Shown: positions 15,868 through 24,672 of the stretch, piece after piece
Numbering within the stretch: the first letter of the stretch is position 1
Layout of the letters: each line of letters begins with the position of its first letter
NCBI RefSeq assembly: GCF_014646815.1
Contig: NZ_BMNZ01000006.1
Span: 358,989-422,988, forward strand
DNA from: Terrabacter tumescens
GTDB lineage: Bacteria > Actinomycetota > Actinomycetes > Actinomycetales > Dermatophilaceae
Direction of reading: 5' to 3'
DNA length: 64,000 nucleotides
Made by a program: the position numbers and the translations under genes
Notes under the pieces: generated by a model
The model's input: only the letters and a program-made list of their open reading frames with translations
Told to the model about the DNA's origin: nothing
Database searches by the model: none

Positions 15868-18672
15868 ATGAGCAGCGTGTCACCGCAACCACTCGTCAGC
15901 GTCGTGGTCATCGTCTACAACGACGCAAGACGCCTGCCGACCGCGGTCCGCTCTGTGCTTCGGCAGTCGCTCCGTCGGCTCGAGGTGATCATCGCCGACG
16001 ACTGCTCGACAGACGACACGCCTGCAGTAGCCCAGTCACTGGTCGACTCCGACCCGAGGGTGCGTTACGTGCGGCTGCCGCACAACTCGGGCGGCTGCGG
16101 CGCACCGCGAAACGCGGGCATCGAGATGGCCACCGCGGACCGGGTGATGTTCCTCGACAGCGACGACCGCTTGGAACGCCACGCGTGCAAGAACCTCCTC
16201 GAGGCTCTCGAGGACGCCGATGCGGACTTCTCGATGGGGCTCGTCCGGCGCGAGTACATGGACACCAAGCGCCAGACACTCTGGTACCCCGCCTTCTTTC
16301 GGGAGCGCAAGGTGATCGAGTCCATCGACGAGATGCCGGAGCTCATCGAGGAGGCCCTGTCGGTCAACAAGCTCTATCGCCGTGAGTTCCTCGACAGTCA
16401 CCGGATCCGCTTCCCCGAGGACATCCATTACGAGGACCAAGTCTTCACCATTCAGGCCTACACCATGGCACGGCGCATTGCGATCATCCCCGAGAACGTC
16501 TACCTCTGGCGTATCTTCCCGACAGCTGCCACCAAGTCCATCTCGAACCAGCGGCACCGTTTGGACAACTTCCGCTCACGGCTGGAAGCCCACCGTCGAA
16601 TCGACGCCTACCTTGACGCCATTGGACTCGCCCACGTCCAGAGGACCAAGGACCGCAAGTTCCTCTCGCACGACATGCGCCTGTATCTCGCCGACGTCGT
16701 GGCCGGCGATCCAGCAACGACCCGGGAGGTGCTCGCTCTCGCCGAGCCATATCTCGGCGGGCTCGCCCGCGAAAGGTTCCTCGAGCTGCCCAAGGCCCTC
16801 GGCGCCGCGTACGGCATGGCTTTGCGAGGGGACCTCGCGGGGCTCCGCCAGACCATGTTGTTCGACCGCTTCAACATCATGGCTTTCACACTCGCGGAGG
16901 AGAACGGCCGGGTGAGCATCGAGGGTGACCGGGCATCGGCTGAGGCCGCTCCTGGCCGGGACTTCTCTGACGAGCTGGCTGAAGAGCTGTGCGATGTCAC
17001 CACGGCCGACTGGCTACGAGCCCCGTTCGGCACGTACCACCACCACCATGAGGTGACGAGCTACTCGGTGCGCCGCAGGGACATCGTGCTGCGCGGTTTC
17101 ACGCACGACACCCTGGGCAAGTTCGCAGCACACAACGACTGGTCGATGCGGCTCGTCGCACGTCGGGTCGGGCACGCGCAGGCAGTCACGGTCCCGATCG
17201 AGATCGAGCACCATGACAGCAACCGCCTCGAATGGCGTGCGCGCATCGCTTCCGACTCCGGACTCTTCAAGTTCGTCATGCCGGTGGAGTGGAGCCTCCG
17301 CATGGAGGTGACACTCGGCCGGCACAAGGTACAGACGCACCTGCTGTGGCCGAACAGTCTCGCGGCAGCCACGCTCCCCATCCACCTCGTCTCCCGACTC
17401 GTACACGGTCGTCCAGCGGAGCTGGGCCCGGATGTCGAGGGCAGGGCCCGCCTGTCCGCTGCCGCGCAGGGCGAGACCCGGCGCAGGGCGCTGCGCGCCC
17501 TGGACCGTCGGGTGCTGGCGCGCATCGACGACCGGCGCCGGGACAAGCGTCCGTCCGACCAGCTCGACCACTCCACCTTCTTCGAGAACCTCCAGCACCT
17601 GCCCCTCGACCCCTCGCTCGTTCTCTTCGAGGCCAACATGGGCACCATCTACGGGGACAGCCCCAAGTACGTCTATGAGCGGATGCGACAGCTGAGACCG
17701 GACCTCAAGAGCGTCTGGGTACTCCCCAAAGACACACCGCCGCCGCACCCGGACACGCGCACTGTCGTGCGCGGCTCGCGCCAGTACCTCCTCGCCCTGG
17801 CACAGGCCTCCTACTGGGTCGACAACCAGACCCTTCCGGCCTACGTCCGCAAGCGCCCCGGCCAGCGATATCTCCAGACCTGGCACGGGATCCCGCTCAA
17901 GCGAATGGGCAAGGACGTCCTGGGCTGGGACCTGCCGGAGCGACTCCCCGACCGTGGCATCGGCGCATGGGACCACCTCGTGGTGCCGAACCCCTACTTT
18001 GCGGAGACCTTCGTCCCAGCCTTCGCCTACGAAGGCAAACAGGTCCGCTGGGGCACTCCACGCAACGACGTCCTCGTCAACGGCACGCTGACCCGCGAGG
18101 AGGCCCGACGGCTGCTCGACCTGCCGGATGACGCCAAGATCGTGCTCTATGCGCCGACCTTCCGCGAGTCGCTGCGGGACAAGCGCTCGAAAGTCACCCT
18201 GCCCTTCGACGTGGACGGCCTGCTCGAAGCCCTGGGCCCGGAGTACTTCCTGCTGCTCCGCCCGCACTACCTCAACAAGATCCATGTCCCCGGCACCGCG
18301 CGCTACCGGGCCATCGACGCCTCCACGGTCCAGGACGTCAACCTGCTGTACATCGCGGCAGACGTCCTCGTGACGGACTACTCCTCCGTGATGTTCGACT
18401 TCGCCCTGCTGGGCAAGCCGATGATCTTCCACACCTTCGACTACGACGAGTACCTCATGACCCGCGGCACGTATTTCGACCTGCGCGCAGAGGCGCCCGG
18501 CCCCTTCACGACGACGACCGATGAGTTGGTCGCCGCCCTGAGATCCGCGGAGTCGGGCACGACCGAGCACGCTGCGGCCTACGACCGCTTCCTGGAAAGG
18601 TTCTGTGGCATGGAGGACGGACACGCGTCCGAACGCGCTGTTCTGGCGCTGCTCGAGGAGATGGACGCGTGA
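15868..18672 (+). CDS. Bifunctional GT2 glycosyltransferase - CDP-glycerol glycerophosphotransferase (TagF-like) fusion
   Basis: 934 residues. Residues about 10-230 are a GT2 domain: VSVVVIVYNDARRLPTAV, IIADDCSTDDTP and MFLDSDDRLERH. A middle stretch (to about 580) is not recognised and includes a beta-rich part with SVRRRDIVLRGFTHD. Residues about 590-930 are a CDP-glycerol:poly(glycerophosphate) transferase: NQTLPAYVRKR, YLQTWHGIPLKRMG (about 660), GTPRNDVLV, IVLYAPTFRES, LLLRPHYLNK and VTDYSSVMFDFALLGKP (about 834). It would add a sugar and an alcohol phosphate to a growing teichoic-like chain. ATG 15868 was chosen by frame start and the GT2 N-terminus. The downstream GT4 gene overlaps (GTGA). 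Confidence 0.9.
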   Translation: MSSVSPQPLVSVVVIVYNDARRLPTAVRSVLRQSLRRLEVIIADDCSTDDTPAVAQSLVDSDPRVRYVRLPHNSGGCGAPRNAGIEMATADRVMFLDSDDRLERHACKNLLEALEDADADFSMGLVRREYMDTKRQTLWYPAFFRERKVIESIDEMPELIEEALSVNKLYRREFLDSHRIRFPEDIHYEDQVFTIQAYTMARRIAIIPENVYLWRIFPTAATKSISNQRHRLDNFRSRLEAHRRIDAYLDAIGLAHVQRTKDRKFLSHDMRLYLADVVAGDPATTREVLALAEPYLGGLARERFLELPKALGAAYGMALRGDLAGLRQTMLFDRFNIMAFTLAEENGRVSIEGDRASAEAAPGRDFSDELAEELCDVTTADWLRAPFGTYHHHHEVTSYSVRRRDIVLRGFTHDTLGKFAAHNDWSMRLVARRVGHAQAVTVPIEIEHHDSNRLEWRARIASDSGLFKFVMPVEWSLRMEVTLGRHKVQTHLLWPNSLAAATLPIHLVSRLVHGRPAELGPDVEGRARLSAAAQGETRRRALRALDRRVLARIDDRRRDKRPSDQLDHSTFFENLQHLPLDPSLVLFEANMGTIYGDSPKYVYERMRQLRPDLKSVWVLPKDTPPPHPDTRTVVRGSRQYLLALAQASYWVDNQTLPAYVRKRPGQRYLQTWHGIPLKRMGKDVLGWDLPERLPDRGIGAWDHLVVPNPYFAETFVPAFAYEGKQVRWGTPRNDVLVNGTLTREEARRLLDLPDDAKIVLYAPTFRESLRDKRSKVTLPFDVDGLLEALGPEYFLLLRPHYLNKIHVPGTARYRAIDASTVQDVNLLYIAADVLVTDYSSVMFDFALLGKPMIFHTFDYDEYLMTRGTYFDLRAEAPGPFTTTTDELVAALRSAESGTTEHAAAYDRFLERFCGMEDGHASERAVLALLEEMDA

Positions 18673-19820
18673 CCTCGTTCCGCTCGCTCGGCGGCACGCG
18701 GCCACCGATCCTCGTCATGTCCAACCACATCGACGGACTCGGCGGCGCCGAGCGGGTGTCCCACCTCATCGCCGCGGGACTCACCTCGCGTGGCTACGAC
18801 GTCGCCCTGCGCGGCATACGTCCAGCGGCCGACGAGCGACTCACGCTCGGCAGCCTGCCGTACTCCACGGGCTTCCTGTCATCGAGGCCCGAACGTCCCC
18901 GTAGCGAAGAGCCCTGGCCGGACGACGTGCGCGCGTCGATGCGTGCCGAGGCGGTCAAGGGGCTGGACCGCCTCCTCGAGGGATACCGCGAGGGTCTCTT
19001 CATCTGCACGCAGGTCTTCGTGGCCGAGCACCTCGCCGAGCTCGGCATCGAGCGCTGTCTCAATGCCGGGACCCGCGTCATAGGCCAGTACCACTCGTCG
19101 TTCGATGCGGCGCAGCTCACCGGCGACTTCGGCCGGATATCGAAGGTCTACCGCCAGATCGACCGCTTCCTGCTCCTGACCGAGGAGGACGCGACGGCGT
19201 TCCGCGAGAAGAACTTCAACAACACCGGGCACATGCCCAACCCGCTGCCCTTCTATCCGGACGAGGCGCCGACGACCGGGCGGGACAAGCTCGTTGTCCT
19301 CATCGCGCGGCACGATGAGAACAAGCAGGTGGACCACGCGCTTCGCGCTTGGTCACTCGTCAGCTCGCAGCACCCGGAGTGGCGACTCGAGCTGTACGGT
19401 GACGGGCCCGAGCACGAGGCGCTCGTTGCTCTCGCAGCCGAGCTCGGGATCGCGTCATCCGTGCGGTTCATGGGCGTTGTCGACAACGTGGAGGCTGTGC
19501 TGTTGCGCTCCAGCATCGCCCTGCTCTGCTCCCACTACGAGGGACTGCCGATGGTCCTTGCAGAGGCGATCGCGTGCGCTGTCCCTGTCGTCACGTACAA
19601 CGCCTCGGCGGGCATCCGCGAGATCGTCCGCGACGGTGAGAACGGCATCGTCGTCTCCCCGTCGCACATCGAGGGTCTGGCCGCAGGCATGCGGCGCCTG
19701 ATGTCCGACGAGCCCCTCCGACAGACCTATGCCGACCAGGCTCGAGCCCACGCGCTCGCCTTCTCGGCGGAGTCCGTCCTCGACCGCTGGGAAGAGCTCA
19801 TCGCCCGCACCATGCTGTGA
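18669..19820 (+). CDS. GT4 glycosyltransferase
   Basis: 383 residues, GT-B fold. The acceptor half has PILVMSNHIDGLGGAERVSHLI, the common GGAER loop. The donor half has KLVVLIARHDENKQVDHALRAW, LELYGDGPEHEAL and the signature LPMVLAEAIACAVPVVTYN. GTG 18669 overlaps the stop of the GT2-TagF fusion (GTGA), so they are translated together, probably acting on the same polymer. It lacks membrane segments and would act at the inner face of the membrane. Donor sugar unknown. One GTATGCCG-type octamer lies in its 5' part (18812-18819), read here as G-I with the rare codon ATA. Confidence 0.9.
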   Translation: MTSFRSLGGTRPPILVMSNHIDGLGGAERVSHLIAAGLTSRGYDVALRGIRPAADERLTLGSLPYSTGFLSSRPERPRSEEPWPDDVRASMRAEAVKGLDRLLEGYREGLFICTQVFVAEHLAELGIERCLNAGTRVIGQYHSSFDAAQLTGDFGRISKVYRQIDRFLLLTEEDATAFREKNFNNTGHMPNPLPFYPDEAPTTGRDKLVVLIARHDENKQVDHALRAWSLVSSQHPEWRLELYGDGPEHEALVALAAELGIASSVRFMGVVDNVEAVLLRSSIALLCSHYEGLPMVLAEAIACAVPVVTYNASAGIREIVRDGENGIVVSPSHIEGLAAGMRRLMSDEPLRQTYADQARAHALAFSAESVLDRWEELIARTML

Positions 19821-19833
19821 GCGCGGACAGGCG

Positions 19834-19877
19834 GACGGCCCCGGCCCGAGGCCAGACCGGCCGGGCCCGGAGCCGTC
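19834..19877. terminator. Bidirectional terminator hairpin
   Basis: Between convergent genes: GACGGCCCCGGCCCG (from 19834) pairs with CGGGCCCGGAGCCGTC (ending 19877) with a bulge and one mismatch. Very stable, with no U-tract. Confidence 0.55.
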
Positions 19878-19905
19878 CCCGTATCGCGCTCACCGGGGGC
19901 GTCCT

Positions 19906-22386
19906 TCAGGGGGCACCGACGGCTTTCTCGAACTCGCTGACGACGACCTCGTTGTAGGCGTACGGGTCGAAGGCAGAGGGGACGGCCTCACCGTCGACCG
20001 CCTTCAGCATGCCATCCGCCAGGGCCTCCACCGTGCGTTCGACGACGATGCCGGCGCCCGGTTCGAGAGCAGAGCCGACGGAGTCGAAGGCCGTGGAGAC
20101 GACGGGCAGACCGATCGCGCGGGCCTCGAGGATCACCATGGGCTGGCCCTCGTAGTCGCTGGAGAGCACGAAGCAGCTGGAGGCCGCCATGATCGACCAG
20201 GGGTTGCGCTGCAGACCGACGAGCTGGACGGCATCACCCAGGCCAAGGGCCTCCACCATGTCCTGCAGCCGCGCTCGCAGGGGGCCGTCGCCGATCACGA
20301 CCAGTCGCGCTTGCGGTCGCTTGGCGTGCACCGCGGCGAAGGCCTGGATCAGGCGCGCCTGGTTCTTCTCCGGGGAGAGGCGCCCCACCGTCACGAAGAG
20401 GTAGGGATCACAGCCGGGGTCGGCGGGTGACAGGCAGTCGATCGTCCCAGCCGGGGGCCTCTCCGCGGCGCCCGACAGCACTCGCTGCACGTCCAGGGTG
20501 TTGCGCGCAGCGACGAACTTCTCAGCGGCAGCGTACTGCCCGAGATTCGCCGCGTTGATGTCGCGCAGCGCCTCCGAGACCGACACCAATCGGTCGTACA
20601 GGTGATAGCTGGAGAACACACCGGCGAGGTTGCGCTCGTGCGGACGTCTGCCGTGCACCTGGCGCATCTGGTCGGCCAGTAGATCGTTGTGCTGCCACAC
20701 CGCCCGTCGACCGGGCGCCTGACCCAGGAGGAACGTCCATGCGGGCGAGTAGCCGCTGAAGTCGACCACATGGTCGAAGACTGCGTCTCCGACGGTTCGA
20801 CGCAGCTCCTGGGCGAGGTGCTCGTCCAGCTTCGACTGCACGGGCGCGCTGAGAGAGTCCCGCCGCCCCCGCATGAGCTTCCGACGGGCCGACCGCAGGC
20901 GCTTGCTCATGACCATGCTGCCCTTGCGGTGGAGCTGACGGGCCCGCGGGTCGATCATCTCGATGTTGACGACCCGATCGGCGTTGTCGCTCTCCTGAAC
21001 CAGCGCCGTGACGTCCCACCGCTCGTGGTCGATGGAGCGAAGCAGGTTGAGGCCTGCGCTGGTGATGCCGTTGGACATCATGCCGCCCAGGTAGATCAAG
21101 AGAGTGGGGCGACCGTCCCTGGCCAGCGGTCGCGTCCCCTCGGTCGTCTCGCCACGCACGACGACGTCCAGGACGCGCTGGGTTGCTCCGCCGTCATCTC
21201 GCGGGGCGTACGTCCGGCGCGCCGCGTCCCGTAGCTCGCGATGCGTGCGCACCGGGTCCATGTCGCCACCGGTGCCGACGGCCGCAGCCAGCTCAGCCAG
21301 CTGGCTGACGGTCGTCGCCTGCGGTCCGGGGAGGTCGCAGGCGTCGAGGTAGGCACCTCGCTGGTCGTCGTAGTCCTCCCTGTCAGGAGTGAAGAAGATG
21401 ATCGGCCGCCCCGTGGTGAGGAAGTCGAAGAAGATGCTCGAGTAGTCGGTCACCAGGACGTCCGTCGCTGCCAGGACGGTGTTGGTCGGTATGTGGTTCG
21501 GCACGAGCCGGCCCTCCAGGCGCGGCTCCCGGACGGCGTACGAGTAGACCTGTTGGTGGACCTTGAGCAGGACGCGATGACCAGGCGGCAGCTGGGACTG
21601 GAGCTCGTGGACCTGGTCGGCAAGCGAGGCGGCATCGTCGACCGGGGCGTGGAACGATGCTCCCTTCCACGTGGGAGCCAGCAGCACCAAGGTCTCCTGC
21701 GGTGAGACGCGGGCTCCGTGCTCGTCGAGACACGCGCGCGCGGCCGCCGCTCCCTGCGCTCCGGTGAACTGCGCGTCGGTCCTGGGCTGGCCGAGCTCGA
21801 GCAGTCGTGCTCGTCCCACGTTCGTGAGTCGGTACGCGCGCTCGAACATCTGCTCGCTCATGAAGGGACTGCTCGACAACAGGAAGTCCGCCATCAGGAA
21901 GTTGCGCAGGACGTTGCGTGCGGTGAATGCCCCCCGCGCTTCGTCGTAGCCCATCTTCTTCAAGGGAGTGCCGTGCCAGGTGTTGAGGTAGACCTGCTGG
22001 GGTCGCTTGCCCCAGTGCGGGGGGAACGTCGCATTGTTGATGAGCAGGCCGGCCGTGGCCAGCGCCTGGTGATAGGCCGTCGAACCCCGCTTCACGAAAC
22101 GCACCCGGGGATGCCCCTTCAGCTGCTCGACGGCCGGATCGGCTGCGTCGAGGTCCTTCAGCACCCACACGTGCCGGAGGTGTTGCTGGGCCATGTCGTC
22201 CAGAAGAGCCCGGAAGATGGCTTCGGGGTTGCACAGCATGCCGTTGCCGCCGAAGGACTCGTAGAGCACCAGACCAGGGTCGACGGGGAGCTCCTGCGCG
22301 GCAGCCCTGAGCTCATGGGGCCCGGCTGCGGCAACCTGGCGGACGACTCGCTTGACCTTCGCGGCAAGCCGCGCGGCTGATGACAT
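19906..22386 (-). CDS. Bifunctional CDP-glycerol glycerophosphotransferase (TagF-like) - GT4 glycosyltransferase fusion
   Basis: 826 residues. Residues about 30-400 are a TagF/TagB-type transferase: LINNATFPPHWGKRP, NTWHGTPLKKMGYD (about 133), LVLLAPTWKGASF and VTDYSSIFFDFLTTGRP (about 310). Residues about 420-820 are a GT4 domain: TLLIYLGGMMSNGITSAGLN, YLFVTVGRLSPEKNQARLI, LVVIGDGPLRARLQDM and EGQPMVILEARAIGLPVVS. The domain order is the reverse of the 934-residue fusion in the same locus. Together they suggest a polymer of alternating sugar and alcohol-phosphate units. ATG 22386 follows AAGGAG; a TACGAT box (22449-22444) lies about 60 nt upstream. Confidence 0.9.
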   Translation of the reverse strand: MSSAARLAAKVKRVVRQVAAAGPHELRAAAQELPVDPGLVLYESFGGNGMLCNPEAIFRALLDDMAQQHLRHVWVLKDLDAADPAVEQLKGHPRVRFVKRGSTAYHQALATAGLLINNATFPPHWGKRPQQVYLNTWHGTPLKKMGYDEARGAFTARNVLRNFLMADFLLSSSPFMSEQMFERAYRLTNVGRARLLELGQPRTDAQFTGAQGAAAARACLDEHGARVSPQETLVLLAPTWKGASFHAPVDDAASLADQVHELQSQLPPGHRVLLKVHQQVYSYAVREPRLEGRLVPNHIPTNTVLAATDVLVTDYSSIFFDFLTTGRPIIFFTPDREDYDDQRGAYLDACDLPGPQATTVSQLAELAAAVGTGGDMDPVRTHRELRDAARRTYAPRDDGGATQRVLDVVVRGETTEGTRPLARDGRPTLLIYLGGMMSNGITSAGLNLLRSIDHERWDVTALVQESDNADRVVNIEMIDPRARQLHRKGSMVMSKRLRSARRKLMRGRRDSLSAPVQSKLDEHLAQELRRTVGDAVFDHVVDFSGYSPAWTFLLGQAPGRRAVWQHNDLLADQMRQVHGRRPHERNLAGVFSSYHLYDRLVSVSEALRDINAANLGQYAAAEKFVAARNTLDVQRVLSGAAERPPAGTIDCLSPADPGCDPYLFVTVGRLSPEKNQARLIQAFAAVHAKRPQARLVVIGDGPLRARLQDMVEALGLGDAVQLVGLQRNPWSIMAASSCFVLSSDYEGQPMVILEARAIGLPVVSTAFDSVGSALEPGAGIVVERTVEALADGMLKAVDGEAVPSAFDPYAYNEVVVSEFEKAVGAP

Positions 22387-22534
22387 CGGGTCCGGACTCC
22401 TTCATCGTCTCGCTCGAGGTCCGGCGGACCCGAGACGCCCGCCATCGTACTGACCACGCCCCGGCCCCTCGACCTCGGTGCACGACACCCGAGGGCCCGG
22501 CGGGACACCGCAGCAAGCGTGTCGCGGGCGTCTG

Positions 22535-22540
22535 TAGAGT
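22535..22540 (+). promoter_or_regulatory. -10 box upstream of the DUF6541-like gene
   Basis: TAGAGT about 45 nt before GTG 22586. The leader ends with GGAGAG, a normal ribosome-binding site, so this gene is not leaderless. Confidence 0.45.
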
Positions 22541-22585
22541 CTCTGGGGCGCAGACCACGACAAGACCATCGGAGAGTGTGAAGCG

Positions 22586-24607
22586 GTGCTAGTCCCCGGT
22601 TCGACATCGTGGAGCGGCACCTTCGTCGTCTTCCTCGCCACCACGGCCCTCGTCCTGCTGCCCGGCCTCGCTGCGGGCCTGCTGCTCCGACTGCGCCCCC
22701 TCGCGGCGCTCGGGCTGGCGCCGCTGCTGTCCACCACCTGCCTGTCGGTCTCCGCCGTCTTCGCGTCGGCGCTGGGTGTCCGGTGGGGCCTGGCCCCGCT
22801 CCTCGCCGGGGCCGTCGCCCTGGCTGCCGCGTGCGCCGGGCTCGGCGCGCTCGCCTCCCGCGCCAACGGGGCCCTCTCGGCGCGCGGCCGGTGGCGCGAC
22901 CTCCCGCCCGCGCCCCGCTTCGACGCCGTGTGGTGGGCTGCGCTCGTGGGCGTGGCGCTCGTGTTCGTCCTCGTGCTCGTCACCATCTCGACCGAGCTGC
23001 GCTCGCCCGAGGCGCTGCCGCAGGGGCCGGACACGATCTTCCACGTCGCTGCGCCGCAGTGGGGCCTCGAGAACGGCACGCTGTCGTCCTTCGAGATCGG
23101 GCGGTTCAACTTCCCCACGTGGTCCGGCTTCTACCCGTCGGCGTTCTACGCGTTCACGGCGACCATCTCGCTCCTCACCGGCGCCTCGGTCGTCGTCTCG
23201 TCCTCGGTCTTCGTCCTCGTGCTCGTCGGGCTGGCGTGGCCCATCGGCTGCGTCGTGCTCGCGCTCGCGCTGTTCGGGCGCCGCGTCGTCGTGGCGCTGT
23301 CCGCCGCCCTGCTGAGCGTGGCGTTCACGACCTTCCCCTACCTGCTCATGGGCTTCGGGGTCCTGTGGCCCAACCTGCTGGGTCAGGCGATCCTGCCCGC
23401 CGCGGTCGCCGCCGTGGCCGGGATCTTCCGCCCTGCGGGACGACCTGCGTATGCCGTGGGCGACCGTCTGCGCTCCGCGGTCGTCCTCGTCGTCGCCGTC
23501 CCCGGGCTCGTGATGGCCCACCCCAACGCCTTCGTCACGCTGTGCGTGCTCGCAGGCCTGCTCGTGCTCGGCCGGGTCCTCGGCTACGCCTTCCGGCAGG
23601 CGTCCTGGCGGCGACGGCTGGCGGTGCTGGCTGGGGTGGTCGCGACCCTCGCGGCAGCTGCGGCCGCCTCCGTGGTGCTCCGCTCGGCCTCGATGTTCGG
23701 CACCGGTGCCGCCGGCCCCGAGCGGACGCCGTCCGAGGCGTGGCAGGACCTCGTCAACTTCGCCCCGCGCCACACGAGGCCGCTGCCGGTGCTTGCCGCG
23801 GTGGTCGCGATCGGGATCGTGGCCGTGCTGCTGCGCCACCGCGGGGTGCGGTGGCTCATCCCCGCGCTCGTGGGGACGCTGGCGCTCTACTGGCTGAACA
23901 TCGCCGTCGACACCGACACAGTCCGGTGGTTGACGTGGCCCTGGTACAACAACGCGGTCCGGCTGCACACCGCCGCCATCCTGCCCGCCGTCCTCGTGGG
24001 GACCGCCGGCCTGGTGGCCCTCGTCGACCTGGGAGCGCGGCTCGTGCCACCGGCGCTGGCACGCCGGCAGGTGCTCGGGCTCCGGCTCGGCACCGCCGTC
24101 GCGACAGTCGTCGTGCTCGGCGCCCTCTGCCTCAACGCGGGCACGCAGGCCGACGCGCACCGGCACATCCTGCACCGCTACTTCCACCCGAAGCCGGCGG
24201 ACTCGTGGGCGTCGGGCCCGGAGCTGCGAGCACTGCGCGAGCTGTCCGCGAAGGTGCCCGAGGACGCCGTCGTGGCCGCCAACCCGTGGAACGGCGAAAC
24301 CTACCTCTACGTCGTCAGCGGGCGCACCCTGCTCATCCCGACGGAGAAGACGAACACGCCCGGTGACCGGCAGCTGCTCGCGAGCTCTCTCGACCGGGTC
24401 GGCACCGACCCCGACGTGTGCGCCGCTGCGGAGCGTCAGCGGGTGACCTACGCGATCACCGGCGGCCAGCCGTTCTCGTGGGCGGGCGACCGGGTCCGGG
24501 AGTACGTCGGCATCGACCAGGTGGGCAGCTCCCCGGCGTGGCGCCGGGTCGCGGCCGCGGGCCCGTTCACGCTCTACGAGCGGGTCGCCTGCGCCCAATC
24601 CGGATGA
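22586..24607 (+). CDS. Large polytopic membrane protein, DUF6541-like
   Basis: 673 residues with roughly 12 or more hydrophobic segments and a soluble C-terminal domain of about 130 residues (from AHRHILHRYFHPK to the end). The extracytoplasmic loop with LPQGPDTIFHVAAPQWGLENG and FPTWSGFYPSAFYAF, plus YNNAVRLHTAAILPAV later on, matches the actinobacterial DUF6541 family, whose topology recalls GT-C glycosyltransferases. GTG 22586 follows GGAGAG at 9 nt. Neighbouring glycosyltransferases make a surface-glycan role likely, but no catalytic residue can be named. The gene converges on a GT2 gene across a hairpin. Confidence 0.75.
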   Translation: MLVPGSTSWSGTFVVFLATTALVLLPGLAAGLLLRLRPLAALGLAPLLSTTCLSVSAVFASALGVRWGLAPLLAGAVALAAACAGLGALASRANGALSARGRWRDLPPAPRFDAVWWAALVGVALVFVLVLVTISTELRSPEALPQGPDTIFHVAAPQWGLENGTLSSFEIGRFNFPTWSGFYPSAFYAFTATISLLTGASVVVSSSVFVLVLVGLAWPIGCVVLALALFGRRVVVALSAALLSVAFTTFPYLLMGFGVLWPNLLGQAILPAAVAAVAGIFRPAGRPAYAVGDRLRSAVVLVVAVPGLVMAHPNAFVTLCVLAGLLVLGRVLGYAFRQASWRRRLAVLAGVVATLAAAAAASVVLRSASMFGTGAAGPERTPSEAWQDLVNFAPRHTRPLPVLAAVVAIGIVAVLLRHRGVRWLIPALVGTLALYWLNIAVDTDTVRWLTWPWYNNAVRLHTAAILPAVLVGTAGLVALVDLGARLVPPALARRQVLGLRLGTAVATVVVLGALCLNAGTQADAHRHILHRYFHPKPADSWASGPELRALRELSAKVPEDAVVAANPWNGETYLYVVSGRTLLIPTEKTNTPGDRQLLASSLDRVGTDPDVCAAAERQRVTYAITGGQPFSWAGDRVREYVGIDQVGSSPAWRRVAAAGPFTLYERVACAQSG

Positions 24608-24651
24608 GACCTGATGAGACCGCGGGACCGGCTGAGACGCCGGCCTCGACG

Positions 24652-24671
24652 CCGACGGAGACTCCGGTCGG
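24652..24671. terminator. Bidirectional terminator hairpin between convergent genes
   Basis: CCGACGGAG (24652-24660), one-base loop A, then CTCCG and TCGG (24662-24671): inner stem CGGAG/CTCCG and outer stem CCGA/TCGG. Confidence 0.5.
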
Positions 24672-24672
24672 A

